Below the pieces are notes generated by a model. It saw only the letters and a list, made by a program, of their open reading frames with translations. It was not told the origin of the DNA and made no database searches. From positions 1-64,000 of the forward strand of contig DASVQP010000003.1 of assembly GCA_036389135.1 (NCBI GenBank): a DNA stretch of 64,000 bases. The letters run 5' to 3'. This DNA is from Longimicrobium sp. GTDB lineage: Bacteria; Gemmatimonadota; Gemmatimonadetes; Longimicrobiales; Longimicrobiaceae. This document shows positions 8,213 through 15,670 of this stretch, one piece after another; positions within the stretch are counted from its first letter, which is position 1, and each line of letters begins with the position of its first letter. The position numbers were made by a program, and so were the translations under genes.

Positions 8213-9985
8213 TCAGCGGCCGCGATCGAGCCCCTCGCCCACGCGGTGGTGCGGCGGCAGCGACACGGGAAGGCGGCCGCGGATGGCGCCCGTCCCCAGC
8301 AGCGCGCGCGCGGCGGCGCCCTCGGATGCCTCCGTCGTGTCCCAGGCCAGGAGGTAGGCGGTGACGGAGGGGAAGCCGCTCAGCAGGTACGGACTCCCCA
8401 GCGACACCGCCACCACCGGCCGCCCAGACGCGGAAAGCGCCTCCACCCAAGCCGCGAACCCGCCGCCCAGCCCCAGTGCCTGGTTGTGCACCGGCGCGAT
8501 GGCCGCGCTCGCCACCACCACGTCCGCGGACGCGGCGCGCGTGCGCAACGAGTCGAACACCGCCTCCGGGGTGGAGGGACCTACCAGCACGTGCTCCACC
8601 ATCAGCCCGCCGGCCGCCAGCCCCCGCTGCAGCGCCATCCCCGCCCGCGCGCGCCCCGCGTAGGTGACGTGGAGCACGCGCGCGCCGCGGCGGATGGGGA
8701 CCGCCCCGTTGCGGTCGCGCACCAGCACGATGGAGCGCTCGGCGACGCGCCGGGCCACCTCCGCGTGCTCCGCCGATCCCACGCCCGCGCCCGGCACGGG
8801 TCCGCCGGTGCGCGCGCGGTGCAGCCCCGCCGCCGCCTTCGCCCGCAGGATGCGCCGCGCCGCGTCCTCCACCCGCGCCGCCGGGATGCGCCCCGACTGC
8901 ACCGCCGAGACCACGGAGTCGATCACCTCCTCGTGCCCCGGCGGCTGGAGCAGCGCATCCGCGCCGGCCAGGAGCGCGAGGATGCTCGCTTCGGCGATGG
9001 GGTAGGTGCGCGTCACCGCACCCATGTTCAGCGCATCGGTAAAGACGATGCCGCGGAAGCCCATCTGCCCGCGCAGCAGGTCCGTCGTGATGCGCGGGGA
9101 GAGCGTGGCGGGGGCGGCGTTCGGCCCCTCGATCCCCTGCATGGCGATGTGGCCTACGAGCATTCCGTCCATCCCCGCGCCCGCCGCCGCCTGGAAGGGG
9201 ACCAGCTCCACGCGCGCCAGACGCCCCGAGTCGGCGCTGATGGCGGCGAGGCCCACGTGCGAGTCCACCTGCGTGTCGCCGTGCCCCGGAAAGTGCTTGC
9301 CCACCGTGAGCAGCCCCCCGGCCCGCGCCCCCTCGATCCACGCCGACGCGAGCCGCCCCACCCGGTCCGGCCGCTCGCCAAAGGAGCGCACGTTGATGAT
9401 GGGATTGTCGGGATTCGAGTTGACGTCCAGCACCGGCCCAAAGGTCAGGTGGATGCCCACCGCGCGCCCCTCCGCCGCGGTCACCCGGCCCGCCTCGCGC
9501 GCCAGCGCCTCGTCGTCCGCCGCGCCGAACGCCATCGCGGGGGGCATGGAGGTACCGCCGGGGGTGAGCCGCATCCCCGGCCCCGTCTCCAGGTCGCTCA
9601 CGATCAGCAGCGGCACGCGGGCCCCGCGCTGGGCCGCGTGCAGCTTCGCCGCCATCTCCGCCGGCGCGCCGATGGAGACGATCAGCCCGCCCACCTCCCC
9701 GCGCCCGACCCACTCCAGCATCCGCGCCGCCTCCTCCGGCTCCTGCGCGGGCGACTTGCCGCTGATCCAGGGGAAGACGAGCTGCGCCACCCGCTGCCGC
9801 AGCGTCATCCCCGCGAGCGTCCTCTCAACCCACGCCTCCCCCGCCGCATCGGTCGCGAGCGGCGGGCTGTCGGCGGTGATCGCCCGCGGGCCGGCAGGCG
9901 GCGCGCAGGCGGCCAGCACCAGCGCGGGGGTGAGGAGGGTTGGGAGCAGGGTGCGGAGGAGGCGCGTCATCGGGTGTGTGGGCAT
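8213..9985 (-). CDS. Glycoside hydrolase family 3 (NagZ-like) lipoprotein
   Basis: Exported GH3 enzyme of about 590 residues, predicted beta-N-acetylhexosaminidase. The start at 9985 (alternative 9970) gives a signal with lipobox LVLAAC. The TIM-barrel domain has the NagZ signature KHFPGHGDT followed by VDSHVG, which contributes the His/Asp dyad, and the nucleophile Asp in VFTDALNMG. A second alpha/beta domain with RSIVLVRD and SLGSPYLLS follows, longer than cytoplasmic NagZ (about 340 residues), as in secreted two-domain relatives. The likely substrate is N-acetylglucosamine-containing sugar from cell wall or chitin. A palindrome-rich repeat lies directly 5'. Confidence 0.9.
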   Translation of the reverse strand: MPTHPMTRLLRTLLPTLLTPALVLAACAPPAGPRAITADSPPLATDAAGEAWVERTLAGMTLRQRVAQLVFPWISGKSPAQEPEEAARMLEWVGRGEVGGLIVSIGAPAEMAAKLHAAQRGARVPLLIVSDLETGPGMRLTPGGTSMPPAMAFGAADDEALAREAGRVTAAEGRAVGIHLTFGPVLDVNSNPDNPIINVRSFGERPDRVGRLASAWIEGARAGGLLTVGKHFPGHGDTQVDSHVGLAAISADSGRLARVELVPFQAAAGAGMDGMLVGHIAMQGIEGPNAAPATLSPRITTDLLRGQMGFRGIVFTDALNMGAVTRTYPIAEASILALLAGADALLQPPGHEEVIDSVVSAVQSGRIPAARVEDAARRILRAKAAAGLHRARTGGPVPGAGVGSAEHAEVARRVAERSIVLVRDRNGAVPIRRGARVLHVTYAGRARAGMALQRGLAAGGLMVEHVLVGPSTPEAVFDSLRTRAASADVVVASAAIAPVHNQALGLGGGFAAWVEALSASGRPVVAVSLGSPYLLSGFPSVTAYLLAWDTTEASEGAAARALLGTGAIRGRLPVSLPPHHRVGEGLDRGR

Positions 9986-9999
9986 AGTGTGGAGATCCG

Positions 10000-10220
10000 G
10001 CGGTTGAAACCGCTGCAACAACCGCGGGAAGCCTGCCTTCGCAGGCTCCGGGGGAGCGGGGTCGGCGCCGGGTGGCGAGGGTCCGGTGCCGCTTCCCCGG
10101 GAGATGAATCCCCCGGCTGGAACCACGGGAAGCCCACTGAAGTGGGCTCGAAAAACGCGGCATCAGACCCGGAGTCCGCGAAGGCGGACTTTGTGCTTTT
10201 GTTGCAGCGAGTTCACTCGC
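10000..10220. repeat. Palindrome-linker repeat cluster, locus 2
   Basis: Five perfect palindromes lie in 221 bp: GCGGTT/AACCGC (10000-10013), GCCTGC/GCAGGC (10031-10046), AGCCCACT/AGTGGGCT (10131-10148), GTCCGC/GCGGAC (10174-10189) and GCGAGT/ACTCGC (10207-10220). The linker GGCTGGAACCACGGGAA precedes the third; a variant (AACCGCGGGAA) precedes the second; GCAACAA recurs in two linkers. The last palindrome contains the stop codon of the thioesterase gene (10213-10215). Confidence 0.85.
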
Positions 10221-10755
10221 CCGAGTTGTTCAAGCTGCCCAAGCCACCTGAGCTGCCCGAGTCACCCGAGCCACCCGTGCTCCCACCCCGCCGCCGGATC
10301 AGCGACGGGAGCTCCTCGAAGTCGTGGGTGCGCGGGAGGGAGAGGAGGACGGCGGCGAGCTCGGCGGGTGGCGCGACGAGCTTGCGTGCGTCCAGGTCCA
10401 GCCACCCGCCCTGGATCGTGAGCACCGCCGCCTCGCGGCCGTCGGAGCGGCGGACGTCCTGGTGCACCCGCCAGTGCGAGCTGTCCCCGGAGAGGCCGGC
10501 GCAGCGGACGTCCACCACCACCTCGTCGCCAAAGAGCACCTCGCGGCGGTAGCGGATCTCCTCGCGCATCATCACCGGGCCGAAGCGCAGCGCCTCCAGC
10601 CGTGCCTGCGTAAAGCCGTGCGCGCCCAGCAGGCGGAAGCGCGTGTGCGTGGCGTACTCGCTGAACGCCGTGTTCCGGACGTGCCGGTTGCCGTCCAGGT
10701 CGTCCCAGCGCACCTCGAACCGGCACTCGAACGCCGCACCATCCCTCACGCGCAT
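10213..10755 (-). CDS. YbgC-type acyl-CoA thioesterase with repeat-encoded tail
   Basis: Hotdog-fold acyl-CoA thioesterase of about 180 residues. The motif RWDDLDGNRHVRN is the YbgC/4HBT catalytic segment with Asp and the G.H..N pattern, followed by Y.TH.RF. ATG at 10755 or GTG at 10749 (GGAG six bases upstream) are both plausible. The last 23 or so residues are a Gly/Ser-rich tail (GGSTGGSGDSGSSGG) encoded by degenerate CCCGAGCCACC-type repeats, and the stop lies inside a repeat palindrome, so the tail probably arose by repeat insertion and readthrough to a new stop. Confidence 0.87.
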   Translation of the reverse strand: MRVRDGAAFECRFEVRWDDLDGNRHVRNTAFSEYATHTRFRLLGAHGFTQARLEALRFGPVMMREEIRYRREVLFGDEVVVDVRCAGLSGDSSHWRVHQDVRRSDGREAAVLTIQGGWLDLDARKLVAPPAELAAVLLSLPRTHDFEELPSLIRRRGGSTGGSGDSGSSGGLGSLNNSGE

Positions 10756-10837
10756 CTCCAGCGAACCCGGTTCCACGCCGCCCCACTCCGGCCGACAACG
10801 TAGCAGCCGTCCACGCCGCCATACAACCATCGCGCGA

Positions 10838-10870
10838 AGCGGGGCCGCCTCTGCGTGGGGCGGCCCCGCT
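10838..10870 (-). terminator. Hairpin downstream of the 110-residue ORF
   Basis: AGCGGGGCCGCC (10838-10849) pairs perfectly with GGCGGCCCCGCT (10859-10870), a 12-bp GC-rich stem with a 9-base loop. It starts 19 bp past the stop at 10889. There is no T-run, so termination is inferred from the stem alone. Confidence 0.6.
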
Positions 10871-10888
10871 CCGAATCCGCCGGGCGCA

Positions 10889-11221
10889 TCAGGCGCCGGC
10901 CTTTTCCTGGTAAAGCCGCAGCTCCTCGCGCAATCCCGCCAGCAGCCGCGCCGCCAGATCGGATGCGTGCGCTTCGGTGAGCGGCTTCCACCACTCCGGC
11001 TCCTCGATGCGGAACTGGAGCGGCGGCTTCCCCGCGCCGTGCCAGGTGAGCCACACCGCCGCCTCGGACGACTGCAGGACGGGCCGTTTCTCCTTGCTGC
11101 GCAGCTGCGCGTGGACCGCGTGGAAGACCGCTTCGGTGGCCTGTTCCCAATCCGCCTTCGGGGCGTCGTTCCGCGCTGAGGTCATCGAGTCTCGTAAAGC
11201 TGGGGCGGGGTGCGTCATCAT
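10889..11221 (-). CDS. Small hypothetical protein
   Basis: Up to 110 residues, not assigned to a family. It is rich in charged helices (WEQATEAVFHAVHAQLRSKEK, ASDLAARLLAGLREELRLYQEK) around a central WLTWHGAGKPPLQFRIEEPEWW segment, so probably a small cytoplasmic alpha/beta protein. Starts at 11221, 11218 or 11185 are all possible; none has a strong ribosome site. It is followed by a stable hairpin. Confidence 0.6.
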   Translation of the reverse strand: MMTHPAPALRDSMTSARNDAPKADWEQATEAVFHAVHAQLRSKEKRPVLQSSEAAVWLTWHGAGKPPLQFRIEEPEWWKPLTEAHASDLAARLLAGLREELRLYQEKAGA

Positions 11222-11266
11222 CCGAACCCGATAATACCGCGGCGCCCCGTCTGGCGGAAGGCGGTC

Positions 11267-12166
11267 TCAGCGCAGCGGACGCCAGGGGTCGCGCGGGTTG
11301 AAGTGCTGGTACACCGTGCGCGACACGGCGCGCAGCAGGCGCGAGCCCTCGTTCCCTTCCTGATAGCCGGTGTCCGCCTGGTTCTTGGTGATGACGGCCA
11401 ACACGTAGTCCCCCGTTGGGGCATTCACCAGCAGCACCTCCGATCGGGAGCGGTCCACGAAGCCCTGCTTCGACGCGGCCTGCACGGTGGGCGGGATCTG
11501 CGAGAGCGCTTCGCCCTTCCAGTAGCTGTTGGTCAGCATGCGGTACATGTCCTCCGACGCGGCCGGGCTCACCGCGCGCCCTTCGCGGATCATCACCAGC
11601 GCCTCGGCGATCTCGCGCGGCGTGGTCTGGCCCCATCCGTACTTCGTGCGCGCCTCCTCGCGACCGGGCGTGCGCGAGTTGACGCGCGTGTGGCGGAATC
11701 CGTGCGCCGCCAGCCACTCGTTGACCGCCACGCCCCCGCCCACCTCCGCCTGTATCCAGAGGCTCGCCACGTTGTCGCTTACGGTGAGCATCAGGAACGC
11801 CAGCTCGCGCAGCGGAAGCGTGTCGCCCGGCGCCATGTACGCGACTACGTCGGTGCTCTCCACGTACCGGTAGTTGAGCGTGTCCGGGCGCGGCACCCTC
11901 GCCTCCAGATCCCTCTTCCCCTGCGCCACCCGGTCGTAGAGGGTGAGGAGGATGGGCACCTTGATCATGCTCGCGGTGGGAAAGACCGTGTCCGCGTCGA
12001 TGGCCACGGTGGCGCCCGTGCGCAGGTTGCGCGCGTAGATCCCCACCTCGCCGCGGAACCCGCGCACCACGTTCCGCAGCTTCGCGGCGAGCGCGGCATC
12101 GGTGCGCTCCTGCGCCTGGAGCGGCGCGGCGAAGAGCAGGGCGAGCAGGAGGATGAGTCGAGTCAT
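11267..12166 (-). CDS. Secreted class A beta-lactamase-like serine hydrolase
   Basis: Exported penicillin-binding-fold enzyme of 299 residues with a clean signal peptide cut after LQAQ. Active-site motifs are at near-canonical spacing: SMIK (Ser 66, Lys 69), SDN (130-132), a Glu pair in GREEAR (170-171) where the omega-loop Glu is expected, and KQG (233-235) in place of the usual KTG/KSG. The swap of the third motif and the absence of a typical E..LN omega loop mean true beta-lactamase activity is uncertain; a penicillin-interactive or other hydrolase is an alternative. No regulator is nearby. Confidence 0.85.
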   Translation of the reverse strand: MTRLILLLALLFAAPLQAQERTDAALAAKLRNVVRGFRGEVGIYARNLRTGATVAIDADTVFPTASMIKVPILLTLYDRVAQGKRDLEARVPRPDTLNYRYVESTDVVAYMAPGDTLPLRELAFLMLTVSDNVASLWIQAEVGGGVAVNEWLAAHGFRHTRVNSRTPGREEARTKYGWGQTTPREIAEALVMIREGRAVSPAASEDMYRMLTNSYWKGEALSQIPPTVQAASKQGFVDRSRSEVLLVNAPTGDYVLAVITKNQADTGYQEGNEGSRLLRAVSRTVYQHFNPRDPWRPLR

Positions 12167-12184
12167 ACCCGATTACCGGCGGGG

Positions 12185-12808
12185 TCAGGGTGTCGTGGGG
12201 GGAGCGGACGAGTTTGCCTCAACGATCTCCGCCGCCACTTCCCGGGCGAACGCCGGCAGCCGCGACTTCTGGAACTGTGATTGGGGAACGGTCCCCCGCA
12301 CCTTCACCAGCGTGCGGCCCGCGGCGTACACGTTGTAGAACGACACCGCGGCTCCTCCTCCCTGCACCCTGTACACATAGCGCACGCGGAAGCCGGGGAG
12401 CACGTGAGTGCCCGCGCGTACCGTGTCGGCCCCCTCGTGCGCGATCTCGTAGCTCTCGTACACGCCGCGCGCACGCTGATACTCCAGCGTCTGGCCGAAC
12501 TCCTGGAGCTCCTCCGCGATCACCCGGGCGGTGTCCCACACGGAATCCGCGGGAACGGGCTGGTAGATGTAGACGGTCGCGTAGCTGGAGTCGGACCTCT
12601 GCGAAGGTGCGTACTGGTACCCCACCCCGTACCTGGGATCCTTGAAGTCGTGCCGCTCGCCGCGCAGGAAATCGCCCACCTTGGCGGGCGCCTCGATCTC
12701 CGATGGCGGCTGGCCGAGTGGCGGCCCGCCAGGCTGCGCCGCGGCCGGCGCGGCGTGGAACGTCCAGAGCGCGATCGCCGCCAGCGCGGCGCGGTTGGTC
12801 AGGTGCAT
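12185..12808 (-). CDS. Secreted protein of unknown function
   Basis: Protein of 207 residues. The ATG at 12808 has GAGGAG six bases upstream and opens a signal peptide ending near AAAQPGG. The mature protein has a Pro-rich start, then VGYQYAPS, TVYIYQP and FRVRYVYRVQGGGAAVSFYNVYAAGRTLVKVRGTV-type beta strands, and a C-terminal helix; it looks like a domain that assesses stability of a surface beta-sandwich, but I do not recognise the family. It lies 29 bp after the SIMPL gene and is probably co-transcribed with it. Confidence 0.75.
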   Translation of the reverse strand: MHLTNRAALAAIALWTFHAAPAAAQPGGPPLGQPPSEIEAPAKVGDFLRGERHDFKDPRYGVGYQYAPSQRSDSSYATVYIYQPVPADSVWDTARVIAEELQEFGQTLEYQRARGVYESYEIAHEGADTVRAGTHVLPGFRVRYVYRVQGGGAAVSFYNVYAAGRTLVKVRGTVPQSQFQKSRLPAFAREVAAEIVEANSSAPPTTP

Positions 12809-12837
12809 CGTGGACTCCTCTGAGGAAACCGGGAGGC

Positions 12838-13578
12838 TCAGTTGCCGTGGAAGCGCCAGACCCCCTGCACGGCGACCCGGATGCGCGCGTCGCTGGGGCT
12901 CAGGGTGGCGCCGCGCTCGAATCCCTGGCCAAAGAAGAAGCGCGTATCGCCCGACAGGCTCGCACCCAGCTCGGACATGTTGGTGAGGTTGACGAGGTCG
13001 CCCAGGCGTCCGCCGGCGGCGCGTGCCATCGCCTCGGCCTCGCGGCGCGCCTCGGCCACGGCCTGCTCGGTGGCACGGCGGCGGACATCGGCGGCGCCAT
13101 CGGCTTCCAGGCTGACGTGCGGGGTGCCCTCGATCCCCGCCCCGGTGAGCGCGCGGAGCACCGCGTCCAGCTGGTCGATCCGCTCCACCACCACCCGCAC
13201 TCCCCAGCGCGCCGTCGTGTTCATGCCGGGAGCCGTCTCCGGCCGCGGCCGCATGCCGGGCCCGTCCTCGCGCCCGAGCGCGAAGCCCCACGGCGCCACC
13301 TGCACGCCCAGGCGGCTCAGAGCGGTGGTGGCGCGGTCGCGAGTCGCGGAGGCCTGCGCCAGCGCGCCCGCACCGCTGCTGTCGCGCCCCGCCACCGAGG
13401 CGTAGACCACGGCCCGGTCCGGCGCGATGGGGATCGTGACCCTCCCCATCGCGGAGATCCGGGGAATGCTGTCGCCGATGCCGCCCATGAAGAACTGCGC
13501 ATGGCAGAGGCGCGCCGCCGTGGCATCCACCGCCGCGATGCCGCACAGGAGGAGGAAAGCGCGGGTGAGGTGCCGCAT
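12838..13578 (-). CDS. SIMPL-domain (DUF541) periplasmic protein
   Basis: Exported protein of 246 residues with an N-terminal signal and AGGAG upstream of the ATG at 13578. SIMPL features are seen: GRVTIPIAPDRAVVYASVAGRD at the N-terminus, the TRDRATTALSRLGV helix, and the AVAEARREAEAMARAAGGRLGDLVNLTN segment that is typical of DUF541 proteins. Members are envelope proteins often linked to stress or mating-type interactions; the molecular role here is unknown. It heads a likely two-gene unit with the downstream secreted protein. Confidence 0.85.
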   Translation of the reverse strand: MRHLTRAFLLLCGIAAVDATAARLCHAQFFMGGIGDSIPRISAMGRVTIPIAPDRAVVYASVAGRDSSGAGALAQASATRDRATTALSRLGVQVAPWGFALGREDGPGMRPRPETAPGMNTTARWGVRVVVERIDQLDAVLRALTGAGIEGTPHVSLEADGAADVRRRATEQAVAEARREAEAMARAAGGRLGDLVNLTNMSELGASLSGDTRFFFGQGFERGATLSPSDARIRVAVQGVWRFHGN

Positions 13579-13646
13579 GAAGGGGGTCTCCTGTCTAAGG
13601 GAAGGGGGTGCAAGGAAAGGCGCAATGTGAAGCGCATTCCCTCGCG

Positions 13647-13678
13647 GAACAAGGCCGCGCTCCGCAGCGGCCCTGTTC
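13647..13678 (-). terminator. Hairpin after the serine hydrolase gene
   Basis: GAACA and GGCCGC (13647-13658) pair with GCGGCC and TGTTC (13667-13678), with one internal mismatch. It sits 8 bp beyond the stop at 13686 on the minus strand and has no T-run. Confidence 0.5.
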
Positions 13679-13685
13679 ACCCCCA

Positions 13686-15242
13686 TCAGCGACAGACCGG
13701 GGCCGCTTCCAGGCTCTCCTCTCGCGCCATCGGGCGGACATCCAGGAACTGGACCCGGGCCGGCTCGGTGGGGGCGAGGGTGATGGAGACGCGCAGGTCG
13801 CCGGTTGCGCACCGCATGCGCCAGCGGCCGCGCAGGGCGTTCTCGACGACGAACGGGCCCTCGTTGCGGCACTCGCCACCCGCGGCGGTGCGCAGGCGGT
13901 CGATGGCGGCGCGCCGGCGCTCCTTTGATTCGTCCAGGTACAGGTTCATGGCGGCGACGCGGTCCGCGAGGGCGTCGTCCCAGCGCGCCACCAGCCGCGA
14001 CACCTCTTCGCGGCGCTCCAGCAGCACGGGGGCGGGCTGCGGCATGCGCGCGGTGAGGCCGCCCGTCTTCGACAGCATCTCCAGCGCCTGCTCAAAGACG
14101 CCGCCCCACGGCGTGTAGGTGAGGTTCCCCATCGCCACGATGCCGACGCCGTGCTCCGGAAGCCAGCGCATGAGCGACCCGAACCCCGGAAGGCCGCCGC
14201 TGTGCGACACCGAGGTGCGGAAGAGGCACGTCTGCCGAACGCCCAGCCCGTAGCCGTAGCCGCCCGCGCTCAGGATCACCCGCCCCGACGTGTCGCGCAC
14301 GGCCGACGCGCCGCTGTAACGCGCCACCTGCTGCATCTCGCGGCGCGAGGAGCGGCGCAGCGGGCCCGCGTCCGGGCCGTCGCGCGCGGGCCAGGCGTCC
14401 AGCATGAAGCCCACCCAGCGCCCCAGGTCGCTGACCGAGGTGAGCATCCCGCCCATCGGCCCGAACGCGCCGTCGGGGAGCTGCTTCTCCTCCAGCCACT
14501 GCTCGTCCTGCCTGCGGTACCCGTGCGCCAGCCGCTGCGCGGGGACGTCGGCGGCTTCCAGCGTCGTCGCGTTCATTCCGAGCGGCCGCAGCACCTTTTC
14601 GCGCAGGTAGCGCGGGTACGGCATCCCCGACACGTTGGCGATGATGCGGCCCAGGATGGCGAAGCCGTAGTTGGAGTACTCGTACGCGGTCCCCGGCGAG
14701 GTGGAGAAGGAGATCCCCTCGCGCATCATCCGCGACATCTCCGCGTCGGTGGCGGCGAGCTGCTGGTCGCCCCACGGGTTGTCCTCAGGGAAGCCCGCGG
14801 AGTGCGTCAGCAGGTGGCGGATGGTAATCCTGGGCGCGTCGCTGGCGGCGGGGCGCAGCGCGGCCAGCTCGGGGACGTAGCGCTCCGCCGGGTCGTCCAG
14901 CGACAGCTTTCCCTCGTCGCGGAGCTGGAGGATGGCGGCCGCGGTGAAGCTCTTGGTCATCGACGCGATGCGGAACACCGTGCCCGTGTCCACCGGCGCG
15001 CGCGCCGCGACGTCGCGGTGCCCGGCCGTCCCCACGTGCACCACGCGCCCGTCCACCACGATGCCGTACGCGATCCCAGGCACGTGCTGGCGCTCCGCGA
15101 AGCCCTTCATCAGCCGGTCGATCTCGGGAAACGCCGCGCTCAGCTTCGCGAGACGCTGCGGGTCCGCGGGGGCCTGCGTGTGCGCCGCGGAGGTCAGCGC
15201 GAGCGTGGCGCACAGGGCGGGGAGGATGGAGCGCAATTTCAT
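13686..15242 (-). CDS. Secreted class C beta-lactamase-family serine hydrolase
   Basis: Exported protein of 518 residues with a signal peptide ending near AHTQA. The beta-lactamase/DD-peptidase domain has the S..K motif in ASMTKSF, the Y.N equivalent in YEYSNYGF, and HSGG late in the domain as the third motif. A C-terminal extension of about 130 residues follows, as in many esterase or D-aminopeptidase relatives. It probably hydrolyses esters or peptides in the periplasm; antibiotic hydrolysis is less likely. ATG at 15242 lacks a visible Shine-Dalgarno sequence. Confidence 0.88.
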   Translation of the reverse strand: MKLRSILPALCATLALTSAAHTQAPADPQRLAKLSAAFPEIDRLMKGFAERQHVPGIAYGIVVDGRVVHVGTAGHRDVAARAPVDTGTVFRIASMTKSFTAAAILQLRDEGKLSLDDPAERYVPELAALRPAASDAPRITIRHLLTHSAGFPEDNPWGDQQLAATDAEMSRMMREGISFSTSPGTAYEYSNYGFAILGRIIANVSGMPYPRYLREKVLRPLGMNATTLEAADVPAQRLAHGYRRQDEQWLEEKQLPDGAFGPMGGMLTSVSDLGRWVGFMLDAWPARDGPDAGPLRRSSRREMQQVARYSGASAVRDTSGRVILSAGGYGYGLGVRQTCLFRTSVSHSGGLPGFGSLMRWLPEHGVGIVAMGNLTYTPWGGVFEQALEMLSKTGGLTARMPQPAPVLLERREEVSRLVARWDDALADRVAAMNLYLDESKERRRAAIDRLRTAAGGECRNEGPFVVENALRGRWRMRCATGDLRVSITLAPTEPARVQFLDVRPMAREESLEAAPVCR

Positions 15243-15357
15243 CGGGAGGTAAGGCGCCGGTTGGTGGGAAAACATGGCGGCCGGTTGGATCGCCTGCCCT
15301 GCAACATCGTTCCGGCGGCGGCGGGTGGCAACGGTGTCGCGACGCCGGGGGATGAAC

Positions 15358-15410
15358 GCCGGGGGCTGAAGCCCCCGGCTGGAACCACGGGAAGGCGGCT
15401 GAAGCCGGCT
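15358..15410. repeat. Palindrome-linker-palindrome repeat, locus 3
   Basis: GCCGGGGGC and GCCCCCGGC (15358-15379) flank TGAA; the linker TGGAACCACGGGA follows; then a second palindrome of the CGGC-TGAA-GCCG type to about 15410. It is the reverse complement of locus 1 in its first arm but has a different second arm. Confidence 0.8.
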
Positions 15411-15444
15411 CGTGGAAGGCGGGCTGCGGCGCATCGACGGGACA

Positions 15445-15472
15445 CGGGCAGCCACGCGGGGCTGCCCCTTCG
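15445..15472. repeat. GGGCAGCCAC imperfect palindrome, copy 1
   Basis: GGGCAGCCACGCGGGGCTGCCC folds back on itself. Related copies occur at about 20662-20690 and, inverted, at about 24893-24920. Confidence 0.6.
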
Positions 15473-15560
15473 AACATTCGTGCGGCGCGGCCGAGATCGT
15501 GCCGAACGGGCGGGCGAATGACCGGATCTTCGGCAAACGCAGACATCGAAGCACCGCCCC

Positions 15561-15625
15561 AATCTACGCAAATGCCCCTCCCCCAGGTAGTTATTGGGGG
15601 AGGGGCCGCGAGGTGACGAGCGGGG
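15561..15625. repeat. CCCCTCCCCC hairpin element, copy 1
   Basis: CCCCTCCCCC (15575-15584) pairs with GGGGGAGGGG (15596-15605) around an AGGTAGTTATT loop. The 65-bp element is almost identical, inverted, to 24763-24825. The 428-bp gap at 15243-15670 contains only this, the two repeats above and the octamer array below; I see no gene in it. Confidence 0.85.
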
Positions 15626-15641
15626 GCGGGGGCCAGCCGTG

Positions 15642-15663
15642 CGCACTAACGCACTAACGCACT
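15642..15663. repeat. Octamer array CGCACTAA
   Basis: Two complete and one partial CGCACTAA units, ending 7 bp from the stop of the M48 gene (15671). The unit is the reverse complement of the octamer at 40586-40609. Confidence 0.75.
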
Positions 15664-15670
15664 TTCGTCC

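Noticed and set aside
10000-10220. Palindrome cluster as a tRNA or CRISPR locus
   Set aside because: No cloverleaf, no regular repeat-spacer length; arms differ in sequence.
11267-12166. A resistance beta-lactamase
   Set aside because: KQG replaces KTG, the omega loop is atypical and there is no regulator or mobile context; kept as beta-lactamase-like only.
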